64,000 nucleotides of DNA from Lachnospiraceae bacterium P6B14 (GTDB lineage Bacteria; Bacillota; Clostridia; Lachnospirales; Lachnospiraceae): contig JHWZ01000006.1 of NCBI GenBank assembly GCA_000687695.1, positions 1 through 64,000 on the forward strand, written 5' to 3'. Of this stretch, positions 49,893 to 59,268 are shown piece by piece. Numbering within the stretch: position 1 is the first letter of the stretch; each line of letters starts with the position of its first letter. A program made the translations under genes and the position numbers. The notes under the pieces are model-generated. The model made no database searches, was not told the DNA's origin, and saw nothing but the letters and a program-made list of their open reading frames with translations.

Positions 49893-51506
49893 TTACTTCG
49901 GCGCAGCACATGGATCCGCCGGCATATTTTTATACACCGGGATGCTGAACACCAAAGGTGTTTTTTCCAAAAGGCCGCTTTCCTCATATGCCTTTTTTAT
50001 TTTAGCCGCCTCAGATGTGGCTGCTTCAACATTAGTCATATACTGATGAGTATATCTGTCCTTCGGAGTCACGTTAAACTTCTCAAGGTAAACCGTGTTC
50101 TGTCCGATGTTGATATATTTCGATCCGATATACATCGCCCCTCCTACTATGGAACGATACGGATCAGTCCAGGGGCGGAGATAATCCTTTCCTTCCGACG
50201 CCCATTTCAATCCGTTTAACATTGGATTTTTACCGCTGTAAGCACCGATATTATAGAAGTTATAAATACCCGGATAAGTTTTATTTTTCCCGGTAACAGC
50301 TTCACTCGTTGTAGTGGTGCTGGTGACCACCTCCTGCTTTACACGTGAAGCAAGATGGATTGGACTGACCTTTGTGTTTTCCGCTGCCGTCATAAACGCG
50401 GATGCATAGGTCATCTTTGCATTTTTTCCGGTCAAAGGATCCACATACGAAAACTTTTTTCCGGAAAACGGCGTGTTCGAAATCACCTTCTCAACACCGG
50501 ACTTGGTATGTATCCCCTTTTGATACTCCTGGGTTTCAAACTGATATATGGTTCTTTCATTCAGAAAGTTTCTCGGATCCATATAGTACGCCACAGCCTC
50601 CTTGGAAGCGGCTACCCATGTTGACCCGTCAAACACCTTCCATTTACCCGTCTTTTCATCATATGCCTTTGGATCCTTTGATTTCCATGCGGCCGACTTT
50701 GAGTTCGGTATCAGGTTTCGTCCTACCACGCTTTCATTTTTAATGACGGTATCCCACTCGAGTCCGGTCTCGTACATACGGAACTCCCAAAACGGATACT
50801 GATCGTGGAGGATTCTTAAGTACTGTTTATACTCCTCAGGCACTCCCTGCTTTTTCAATTCTTCCTCAAACTGTGCCTCGGTAAGTGCATATATCCTTTC
50901 TTCTTTTTTTGTCTTTGTAAGCATAACAAACTTTACCTTCAGATAGCCTGTTACACTTTTCCCGTTAAACTCAAATGAGATCTTGTACCACTTATTTCCG
51001 TTAACCGTAGTCTCCGAAACTATATTTACTTTATCTGAGTTTTTTACGGTCACGATGACCCCATCAGAGGTTAATGACTTTTTCTTCCCGGGGTTTATTT
51101 TAACCTTGGTCCCGTCTCCGGCATCTATGATCTTTGCAGCAGCTTCCTCGGTATTTTTAAGCTCTATATTTGTATTGATAATATAGCCTTTATATGTCTT
51201 CTTTCCCACGGGAAACGATACCTTGAACCACTTTTCCGTTTTGTTATCGGTAACTGTTTTTTTCTCTCCTATTACAGTAACAATTGTCCCCTTTGGAACC
51301 GTAACATCCTTTGACGATATCTGCTTTCTTGTAACAGTGTCCTTGTTATAGACAGGTGCATCCGAAAGAGTCTGCGCAGGAACAGAGACCGGCACCGTCA
51401 CCGTCTCCGTACGATATACTTTTTTCGCCTCGGCCTCGTTGATACTAAATGACAGTCCAAACACCATCATCAGTAATAATACCGCCACCTTCAGATAACG
51501 CTTCAT
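49893..51506 (-). CDS. Secreted SH3-domain N-acetylglucosaminidase-like protein
   Basis: The 537-residue protein has a signal peptide (LKVAVLLLMMVFGLSFSINE). Two bacterial SH3-type domains follow, about 50-115 and 125-195 (VTVPKGTIVTVIGEKKTVTD, ITGYLKVKFV-type strands). The C-terminal half, from about 240, matches the glucosaminidase fold of LytD-type autolysins (YYMDPRNFLNERTIYQFETQ, SPIHLASRVKQEVVTSTTTT, YNFYNIGAYSGKNPMLNGLK). It should cleave GlcNAc-MurNAc bonds of peptidoglycan during growth or separation. Weak ribosome site GGGGGTG. Its partner downstream is the cohesin-like membrane protein. Confidence 0.85.
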   Translation of the reverse strand: MKRYLKVAVLLLMMVFGLSFSINEAEAKKVYRTETVTVPVSVPAQTLSDAPVYNKDTVTRKQISSKDVTVPKGTIVTVIGEKKTVTDNKTEKWFKVSFPVGKKTYKGYIINTNIELKNTEEAAAKIIDAGDGTKVKINPGKKKSLTSDGVIVTVKNSDKVNIVSETTVNGNKWYKISFEFNGKSVTGYLKVKFVMLTKTKKEERIYALTEAQFEEELKKQGVPEEYKQYLRILHDQYPFWEFRMYETGLEWDTVIKNESVVGRNLIPNSKSAAWKSKDPKAYDEKTGKWKVFDGSTWVAASKEAVAYYMDPRNFLNERTIYQFETQEYQKGIHTKSGVEKVISNTPFSGKKFSYVDPLTGKNAKMTYASAFMTAAENTKVSPIHLASRVKQEVVTSTTTTSEAVTGKNKTYPGIYNFYNIGAYSGKNPMLNGLKWASEGKDYLRPWTDPYRSIVGGAMYIGSKYINIGQNTVYLEKFNVTPKDRYTHQYMTNVEAATSEAAKIKKAYEESGLLEKTPLVFSIPVYKNMPADPCAAPK

Positions 51507-51527
51507 CTTTCACACCCCCGCATACTG

Positions 51528-52265
51528 TTACGCTTTACATACAATATAATATCTCTCGTCGGTATCTCCCGGTTCACTCACCATATCTCCACCGAATGAC
51601 TCAACAAATGTGAGTCCGGCTTTTTCTATTTTCTCTTTTAACGTATCAATATCATACGCTCTCTGATAATGTGCCTCTTCGCTTTTTTCAAAAAGGCCGT
51701 CATCTCTTCTTTTAAAAATAGTGAGCATGTACTCATTGATAAATCTGTCTTCATAATAATAGTTTTCCCAGATATAGCTTACGTCTTCATCCTGCTCAAC
51801 CCAGGTCTGATTACCTATTATATTCTGATAACAAAATGCCGTCTTCATGTCAAATATCATATACCCGCCCGGACGGAGATATTTTTTCACTCCTGCAAAA
51901 AGTGAATCCAGCTGCTCGTCACTGAGCAGATAATTTACCGAGTCACATACGCTGATCATGGCGTCTGCCTGCTTATCCAGCTCCAGCTCCTCCATCGCCT
52001 GCTCGATATAAAGGATATTTGATCCGCTCTCTTCTTTTTTCATGTTTGCGAGAGCGAGCATCTCCGGTGATACATCCACGCCCGTCATGTCGTATCCTGC
52101 CGACGCAAAAAGCTCCGTCATGGTACCCGTTCCGCAACCGAGTTCGCAGATCGATCCTTCGGCGATCCCATGATCCTTCAAATACTCATGGATCCTCTCA
52201 AACCAATCCTCGTATGGGATATTGTCCATCACCTGGTCGTAAACATTTGCAAAATCCTCGTACAT
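51528..52265 (-). CDS. Class I SAM-dependent methyltransferase
   Basis: The start is the ATG at 52265 with GGAGG five bases upstream; the frame opens at a TTG at 52280. The 245-residue protein begins MYEDFANVYDQVMDNIPYED. It has SAM-binding motif I ICELGCGTGTMTELFASAGY, then MTGVDVSPEMLALA and DAMISVCDSVNYLL. It resembles YqeM-type methyltransferases of Firmicutes. The substrate is unknown. It starts right after addA, probably co-transcribed. Confidence 0.88.
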   Translation of the reverse strand: MYEDFANVYDQVMDNIPYEDWFERIHEYLKDHGIAEGSICELGCGTGTMTELFASAGYDMTGVDVSPEMLALANMKKEESGSNILYIEQAMEELELDKQADAMISVCDSVNYLLSDEQLDSLFAGVKKYLRPGGYMIFDMKTAFCYQNIIGNQTWVEQDEDVSYIWENYYYEDRFINEYMLTIFKRRDDGLFEKSEEAHYQRAYDIDTLKEKIEKAGLTFVESFGGDMVSEPGDTDERYYIVCKA

Positions 52266-52280
52266 ATGCACCTCCATCAA

Positions 52281-55200
52281 CTACTGAAACTCCACTTTTA
52301 TTTCCCTGTCCAAATGGAAGGAATAAAGATAACACTCCTTAACATCCTTTCCAAGCAGCTTTTCCAGCGCCTCTTTATATAACTCCATCTGCACGTGATA
52401 TTTATCCGCGAGCTCCGAACCCGTATCCGAATCGGTTTTATCAGTCTTATAATCCATAAGTACTATCTGATCGTCCTCCTCAAAATATCCGTCAATGATA
52501 CCCTGGATCATGATAGGAGTGGTACCGAACTTTGCATACTCACCACCGATCATCGAAGCTGCCTTATTCAGGATAAAAGGCTTTTCCCTTTGCAGCTTTC
52601 CGACTTTCGAAGCAGTGATCATCCTCTTCCCCAGATCACTTTCAAAAAATGACACAAGCTTATTTTGATCTATGATCTTTGCATCATCCTTTTTCAGATG
52701 CTTTTTCTCAACCAGCTTATCTATCGCGGCATCTACCGAAGCCTCTGCGTTCCCCGGATCTATTGACGGAAAATCTATAGTAGCCATCGCCTGATGGTAT
52801 ATTGTACCGCGCTCGGCGCCGGTATATCCTCTTTTTTGGGTCTTTCTCATAAACCCGGGGAGTTCCTCGGTCTCGGGTGCTGCAGGTCCGATTCCGGGAT
52901 GATCCTCCGACTTCTCCATAGATGCCTTTTTAAGCTCTGATACGGAAAGTCTCACCGGTGGAAGCTCCGCTTTCTCCGTGGTCTCATCCCACTCTTTTGC
53001 ATTATAATCATCGTATGTGTCAAAAATAATGCCATTCCGGTTAGTATGCGCACAGGAGATGGCTTTCATTCTGTCTCCCCAATACTCACGAATACTTCCT
53101 TCTATCCTCCGGGTTTCAAAAAATCTATGAGTCTTATCATCGGATACCGCCGGACTGATCATATCCGCGAGTGCCTTCATACTCATCCTTTCCTCGTAGC
53201 TCGTCCCCTTTTCCGGCCTTTCGGAATCCTCGGCGTGTACGATTATGAGCTGCTCCCCGGCTCTGGTCATCGCCACATACAATAGCCTGAACAGCTCCCC
53301 GCGCTCATCCTCTTCATTTCTTTCGCGGATAAGATTCCACATCAATGTCGGTTTTGTCCATCCGTGTTTTTCATCGTCATACAGACCTCCGACTCCGATG
53401 TCTGTATCATATACAAATCGACCCGCATCCGTGGCATTGCCCTTTGACCCTGCTCTCGTGATAAACACAACCGGGAACTCCAGACCTTTACTTTTATGAA
53501 TAGACATTAGCCTCACGACGTTTTCGTTTTCTTCATCTATCTGCGCCTCACCGATATCAACCTCATTCTGACGGATCTGTCTCAGGTGATCAACGAAAGC
53601 ATGTATCCCCTGTTTACTTGACTTATCATATTCAGTAACCATATGCAGAAAATAATCAAGGTTTGCTCTTCGTCTTTTAAAATCGTCATCCATATCCTCA
53701 TCAAAGAACTCATATATTCCCGTCTTTTGATATACCTTTTCAACCAAAGAGGTCATCGGGATATAAGGAGACTCCTTCCGAAGCTCATCTATCATCTGCA
53801 GAAAATCATTTAGCCTTGATGCCGTAGTTTCATCATGCTCCACATCCTGTTTTTCCCTGTTCGCATACATAGTGATCGCATCAAAAAGCTCCTCATACGG
53901 ATAAACGATCCTGACCAATGAAAGCATTTTTTCATCGATACCAAACAGGTTACTGGCAAGCACTCCTGCGAGAGGGATATCCTGTCTCGGATTATCTATT
54001 ATACTGAGAAGCTGAACCATAAGACTGATCTCTCTGGTGTCGAAAAATCCGTTTGTAAGCTCTGTAACAAATGGCACATCTGCTATTCTGAAAGTATTTG
54101 TATACTCATATGCGATAGGCATGACCGCGCGGGAAAGGATCACTATATCACCATAATTAACCCGTCTGTATCCACCATCTTTTTCGGGAATATAAAGCGG
54201 ATCATCTCCTTCTACCATAGCCCTTATCTGACATGCGATATGATATGCTTCCTCCTCATCTCTCTCCCAATACTTCTCAATGATATCCTCACGGGCAACC
54301 TTAGGGCATGGTGTGTCTTTATCAGGCTCGGCCCTTTTCTCCAGACCATAAACCAACCTGGCATCCTTATCATAATCCACTCCGCCGATATCAGCCTTCA
54401 TTATTCGGTCAAATACTTCATTTGTTGAATTTATAATAAGCTCAGCTGATCTGAAGTTTTTGTGTAGATCGATCCTTCTGCATTTGGCATTTTCATCCTG
54501 AGAATAAGTATTAAGCTTGTGCCTGAACAGATCCGGGCACGCGTGCCTGAACCTGTAAATACTCTGTTTGATATCTCCGACCATGAACCTGTTTTTACCG
54601 GTGCACTCCCATGGGTTTTTCCCGGTTTGCTCGGATCCGTCGCTTTTTGATATGCTCCAAAGTATGGTATCCTGAACTCTGTTTGAGTCCTGATACTCAT
54701 CTATCATAATCTCGGAAAAATACTCCGACAGCTCCTTCGCCGCATCCGATTTTACCTTTTTCCCGTTCTCATCGGTATCAAAAAGTATCTTTAACGCAAA
54801 CTGCTCTAAGTCGTTAAAGTCTACTATTCCTCTCTCTCTTTTTTCCTTTGCATACTCAGTGGCGAACTCCCCGGTCAGCCTGATAACGGCACAGGTTGTT
54901 TCAGCCATTACTTTGCGCTCTTTTTCATGCTCTTCTAAAGAAACGGAAAACAAACCATCCCTGAAGGATTTCTCTAACCTTTCTCTGATCGGTTTGATCT
55001 TTCCGATCACAAGGTCTCTCATCTCCGCACCTTCTTTGTTTGTCGGATTCTGAGGAAGACCTTTTAGCTCCATATCCGAAAGAACGAGTCTCATATCCGC
55101 GTATGCTTTAGCCGCGTCTCTCTCTCCGCTTTGAAAGGATTTACCGATGGTTACCAGGCTGTGAGCTGTAGCTGATATCCCGGTAAGGGTATCCATATCA

Positions 55201-55952
55201 TTCTTTCCCGTAAGAAAGCCTGCGTACCGGTCAGATAACTCTCCTACATAAGCAAGCATCCCCTCTGCCAGACGGGTCACATATCTGATAAGCTCCGGCA
55301 TTACCTTTGACTCTCCATCTGTAAGAGGCGTCTGTAATTCTCTTTCCCATTCGCTCATAGTCAGCTCGGGAAACGGCTCACTGTACGCATGCTCATACAT
55401 CTCAAGTATCCAACCTTTAAGTGCCGCGTCATTTTTATTCAGTACTCTCAATGATGCAAGCTTCTCAAAGCTCTCATCATCCTTTTCATACTCACTCTCA
55501 AGCAGTGAATCAAGTACTTTATTTTTTATCAGGACAAGCTCGGACTCGTCCGCCTCACTAAACGCGGGATCCAATCCGATACGATAAAAATACTGACCGA
55601 TTATATAGTTGCAGAAGCTGTGCACGGTTGAAATATGAGCACCCGGTATGAGTCTGAGCTGCCTGCGTAATCTCTCCCGCATCGAAGCAGTCACTCCCTT
55701 ATCCGAAAGAGCATCCTCCATTCTTTTTCTCAGACGCTCCTTCATCTCCGCCGCTGCAGCCTTTGTAAATGTCACGACAACAAACCTGTCTATATCTACA
55801 GGCTCATCCTTATCCATAATACGGTCATATATCCTTTCGACCAAAACCGCAGTCTTTCCGGATCCGGCTGCAGCAGAAACCAAAAGCTCAGATCCTCTGG
55901 CCTTTATTACCTGCTCCTGTTCTTTTGTCCACTTCGGTTTAATCGATTTCAT
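52281..55952 (-). CDS. addA: AddA, helicase-nuclease subunit
   Basis: The start is the ATG at 55952 with GGAG six bases upstream; the frame opens at 55970. The 1223-residue protein has Walker A SAAAGSGKTAVLVERI near residue 30, UvrD-type helicase motifs (VVTFTKAAAAEMKERL, EIMIDEYQDSNRVQDTILW, RLMSIHKSKGLEFPVVFITR, LLYVAMTRAGEQLIIVHA) and the C-terminal RecB-type nuclease motif VLMDYKTDKTDS. AddAB processes double-strand breaks to produce ends for RecA loading, the Firmicute counterpart of RecBCD. It overlaps addB by 14 bases. Confidence 0.97.
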   Translation of the reverse strand: MKSIKPKWTKEQEQVIKARGSELLVSAAAGSGKTAVLVERIYDRIMDKDEPVDIDRFVVVTFTKAAAAEMKERLRKRMEDALSDKGVTASMRERLRRQLRLIPGAHISTVHSFCNYIIGQYFYRIGLDPAFSEADESELVLIKNKVLDSLLESEYEKDDESFEKLASLRVLNKNDAALKGWILEMYEHAYSEPFPELTMSEWERELQTPLTDGESKVMPELIRYVTRLAEGMLAYVGELSDRYAGFLTGKNDMDTLTGISATAHSLVTIGKSFQSGERDAAKAYADMRLVLSDMELKGLPQNPTNKEGAEMRDLVIGKIKPIRERLEKSFRDGLFSVSLEEHEKERKVMAETTCAVIRLTGEFATEYAKEKRERGIVDFNDLEQFALKILFDTDENGKKVKSDAAKELSEYFSEIMIDEYQDSNRVQDTILWSISKSDGSEQTGKNPWECTGKNRFMVGDIKQSIYRFRHACPDLFRHKLNTYSQDENAKCRRIDLHKNFRSAELIINSTNEVFDRIMKADIGGVDYDKDARLVYGLEKRAEPDKDTPCPKVAREDIIEKYWERDEEEAYHIACQIRAMVEGDDPLYIPEKDGGYRRVNYGDIVILSRAVMPIAYEYTNTFRIADVPFVTELTNGFFDTREISLMVQLLSIIDNPRQDIPLAGVLASNLFGIDEKMLSLVRIVYPYEELFDAITMYANREKQDVEHDETTASRLNDFLQMIDELRKESPYIPMTSLVEKVYQKTGIYEFFDEDMDDDFKRRRANLDYFLHMVTEYDKSSKQGIHAFVDHLRQIRQNEVDIGEAQIDEENENVVRLMSIHKSKGLEFPVVFITRAGSKGNATDAGRFVYDTDIGVGGLYDDEKHGWTKPTLMWNLIRERNEEDERGELFRLLYVAMTRAGEQLIIVHAEDSERPEKGTSYEERMSMKALADMISPAVSDDKTHRFFETRRIEGSIREYWGDRMKAISCAHTNRNGIIFDTYDDYNAKEWDETTEKAELPPVRLSVSELKKASMEKSEDHPGIGPAAPETEELPGFMRKTQKRGYTGAERGTIYHQAMATIDFPSIDPGNAEASVDAAIDKLVEKKHLKKDDAKIIDQNKLVSFFESDLGKRMITASKVGKLQREKPFILNKAASMIGGEYAKFGTTPIMIQGIIDGYFEEDDQIVLMDYKTDKTDSDTGSELADKYHVQMELYKEALEKLLGKDVKECYLYSFHLDREIKVEFQ

Positions 55953-58900
55953 AGACTTCTCCATCTTCACTATGTAAAACTATCTGATTGATTATATCAT
56001 CACCGACTCCGTTACTCTCCAGAGTCCTCTTCATATCATCGCAGGTTTTGGGCTCTATTCCGCACACACCGGAATAAGGACAATACGCGCAGCCATCCTC
56101 CTGTTTGTATTTATATGAGAACGCCCTGATATCACCCTTATAAATATTCTTTGCTGCTGTTCGTATCCACGTAGTTGTATAGTCGGTGATCTTTTCGATG
56201 TCATCATCATAGATCACTCTGGTTCCCGCTCCGAAATCGCCATCCTTTTTCAGCTTGGCAGGGATAGCAAGTGATGTTTCACCCGGTGCCAGTGTCGTAT
56301 CCAGATTCTCATACAAGCGGTCCGAAAAATACCCCTTCGGTCTGGCTGCCAACGCCTCATCAAACTCATATTTATCACCGTCGGCATCCTTCTTATCGAG
56401 CTTGTGTTCCTTTTGATCGATTGGCTGAAAAAGAACTGCCGCGGACTTATTATCTTTGATACCGGGATCACCGGGATAACTCTTTGCTATCGCAAGATAT
56501 GTAAACAACTGAAGCTCCAATCCATAGTAAACCTTGTTCAGATCAAGCTCCTTCGCGCTACTCTTATAATCAAGTATTTTTATATATCTTGTTCCATCTT
56601 TAACGAAAGCATCTATCCTGTCTATCCTTCCTCTGAGTCGGAGCTTACGTCCGCCTCCAAGGTCAGTTTCCGTAAGCGGACTGCTAAATTCATTTGGCCC
56701 TTTCGGGTCAGCACTAAAAGAAGCCTCCGAAGCGATCTGGTCAAAGTCTCCGACCTTCATCTGCTCCCGCATAAACGTAAGCATCTTCAGATAAACCCTC
56801 TTCATCCTTTTGAGATAATATTCAGTTCTTTTATTCTGACCGAAAACATCATCGCGGTATTTTTCTCCGCTCTCATTATCAAAACATTTTTCTCCGAACT
56901 CTCTGAGTTTATCCTCATCTATGGTTCGCCATGTCAGACCCGCTTCGTTCATCATCCTGTAAAGCTCTTCCATTGAGTTGTGAAAAATATTCCCGCGGTC
57001 CGATGCCTCCACCTCGTATTCTTCTCTTTCCTTCAGTCTCAACCCATACGTCAGAAAATGCGAATACGGACATGCGGCGTATTTTTCAAAACGGGTTATG
57101 CTTGCTTCTATTTTATCCCCATACAGATCCCTTGCAATACTATCGGGAAGCCGGACAGATGATTTGTTCAGATCCTTTTTAAACGGAAATTCATCGTCAC
57201 CGAATCCCATATTACTGCCAAACTCTACATAATCATCCTCCATCTCAAACATATCCTCAATCCTTTCGATCAGATACGACGGACGAAGCTTATCTCCGGA
57301 TACATTTGTCTTTATATATGTCAGAGTAAGAGTCTTTTTGGGTTTGGTTACCAGACGATAAATATAATTCATCTCCTGCTCGTAAAGCTTCTCCGCGTTT
57401 GGCGCGAGCTCAACTCCGACCTCATCTCCAAACACCTCTATCATATCTCTTTCTCTGTCTGTAAGCAGCCCTTTTGAGCCCCTTCCCTTCGGGAAAATAT
57501 CATCTCTGTTTCCGATGAAAAACAGATGATCTATCTCACCGAGACGTGTCCTCTCCAAATCTCCTATTACCACTCGTCCTCTTGATGGCGGAACGAATCC
57601 CAAAACACCCTCCGCGATACCCGCACTCAGAATACGGATATAATCAGACAGTGAAACCACCTCTTCACCCAAAAGTTCGACCAGCTCATCAAAAATATCA
57701 AGCATGGATGAGTATATCCTTCTGTACTCATTTGCAAAAAGAATATCACCCTTTTCATCCCACTCATCAGCAAGCTTTTCAAGTTTCTCCCTGCATGAGT
57801 TTTTAACTATCAACTCAGCCAGTGTTTTTGTATAAATATAAACGGATTTCTTTCCGCCTCCTATAGCGCTGACCGCATCACCGACGGTATCTATAAACAG
57901 GCTACGGCAGGAATTAATAAAGTCCATTTTTTCTGCATATAAACCATGGACATCGTATTTCCATTCTTCCAAAAATGCTTTGTATCCCCACCTTCCGCTG
58001 GCAAGCATGTAGTTCTCAAGGATGTCGGCATCGCTTAATGAAAACGGCGAAAGACCACCCCTCATGAATCTTATAACGCTTTCTCTGTCAAAGCCTCTGT
58101 GCATCATATTCAAAAATGACAAGATATACTCAGCCAGAGGGTTCATCCCGAGTGCTTTATTTTTATCAATAAAAAACGGAATATTTAACTCTTCAAATGA
58201 GCGGCGCAGATAAGGCTCGTACCCGTCTATATCTCCGGTAACAACAGCGATACTTTCGGGGTCACATTTTTCTTTTCTGATAAGTTTTCCGATCTGACTT
58301 GAAACAAATGCACACTCCTCGCGTTCCGTTCGAAGAGAATACACCTTTACTGCTCCTGTATTCTCTCCGCTATATACTGCTTTTTTATATCTGAAAATAT
58401 TCTGCTCCAAAAACAAAAGCTCCGGCTGATCCTTTAGTCTGTAAGAATCATAATTCTTTCCATCCCCAACCCTGATAATATCATTAACCGCAATACCGTT
58501 TTCTTTTGCAATCTCAGTAAGCTTTTTTATGGTATGATTTCCAATCTGAAACACTTCTTTTCTCGTATCATCATGATCTGTTGAAATAGTTACGATCACA
58601 TCCAGGCATCTTTTCATAAGCGCTGTGATAAGTCCGTACTGAACAGGAGTAAAGCCGGTAAAATCATCAATACAAATAGTGGCATCCTCCAAAAAAGAAA
58701 GATGGTCCACCATGTCGGTAAGCATAGGGATCAACTCGTCAGCCATACGATAAGTCTCTCCCATTCTTTCTTCAAGGCCGTGCTTTAATACCATCAGGTC
58801 CTGAAGCTTCCATGAGGTTCTGGAGTCCGGACCAAACTTTTCTATCAGCTTTTCCATCTCATCATCCCCGACGGAATACTCGATAAACTCACTTAAAAGA

Positions 58901-59268
58901 GACTTGCACTCGTCCAGAAATCCCGGACGGTCAAGCCCCTTTGAAAAGAATTTTAATTCATTTTTTTTATCTGAAATAACCTTACGCAAAAGCATGATCT
59001 TGCCCTCATCGGACAAGACTGTACGGCTAAGCCCGTCAAACTCCTCGAGCGCTCTGTACGCAAGACGCCTGAAGCTGAGGACATCAATATTGATAATCCC
59101 GCCACCATTTTTTATTGCAAGGATCCTGGTTGCCTCCTGTGAAAACTGATCAGGCACCAAAACGAAAACATTTTTATTGCGATCAGAAGAAGCAACCTCT
59201 GTGACCATGTCAAATGCGAGTGTGGATTTGCCGCTGCCGGAAACACCTGTGATCAATTGTAAAGCCAT
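55939..59268 (-). CDS. addB: AddB, helicase-like nuclease subunit with Fe-S cluster
   Basis: The 1109-residue protein has Walker A TGVSGSGKSTLAFDMV near the start and a degenerate helicase core. The C-terminal RecB-type nuclease has ILDYKSSAKELDL. Four cysteines for the 4Fe-4S cluster flank it: AACPYSHF, then CAYCPYSGVCG near the end. With AddA it unwinds and digests DNA ends and recognises Chi. Its ATG follows the nadE stop directly (TAA-ATG), and it overlaps addA. Confidence 0.95.
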   Translation of the reverse strand: MALQLITGVSGSGKSTLAFDMVTEVASSDRNKNVFVLVPDQFSQEATRILAIKNGGGIINIDVLSFRRLAYRALEEFDGLSRTVLSDEGKIMLLRKVISDKKNELKFFSKGLDRPGFLDECKSLLSEFIEYSVGDDEMEKLIEKFGPDSRTSWKLQDLMVLKHGLEERMGETYRMADELIPMLTDMVDHLSFLEDATICIDDFTGFTPVQYGLITALMKRCLDVIVTISTDHDDTRKEVFQIGNHTIKKLTEIAKENGIAVNDIIRVGDGKNYDSYRLKDQPELLFLEQNIFRYKKAVYSGENTGAVKVYSLRTEREECAFVSSQIGKLIRKEKCDPESIAVVTGDIDGYEPYLRRSFEELNIPFFIDKNKALGMNPLAEYILSFLNMMHRGFDRESVIRFMRGGLSPFSLSDADILENYMLASGRWGYKAFLEEWKYDVHGLYAEKMDFINSCRSLFIDTVGDAVSAIGGGKKSVYIYTKTLAELIVKNSCREKLEKLADEWDEKGDILFANEYRRIYSSMLDIFDELVELLGEEVVSLSDYIRILSAGIAEGVLGFVPPSRGRVVIGDLERTRLGEIDHLFFIGNRDDIFPKGRGSKGLLTDRERDMIEVFGDEVGVELAPNAEKLYEQEMNYIYRLVTKPKKTLTLTYIKTNVSGDKLRPSYLIERIEDMFEMEDDYVEFGSNMGFGDDEFPFKKDLNKSSVRLPDSIARDLYGDKIEASITRFEKYAACPYSHFLTYGLRLKEREEYEVEASDRGNIFHNSMEELYRMMNEAGLTWRTIDEDKLREFGEKCFDNESGEKYRDDVFGQNKRTEYYLKRMKRVYLKMLTFMREQMKVGDFDQIASEASFSADPKGPNEFSSPLTETDLGGGRKLRLRGRIDRIDAFVKDGTRYIKILDYKSSAKELDLNKVYYGLELQLFTYLAIAKSYPGDPGIKDNKSAAVLFQPIDQKEHKLDKKDADGDKYEFDEALAARPKGYFSDRLYENLDTTLAPGETSLAIPAKLKKDGDFGAGTRVIYDDDIEKITDYTTTWIRTAAKNIYKGDIRAFSYKYKQEDGCAYCPYSGVCGIEPKTCDDMKRTLESNGVGDDIINQIVLHSEDGEVYEID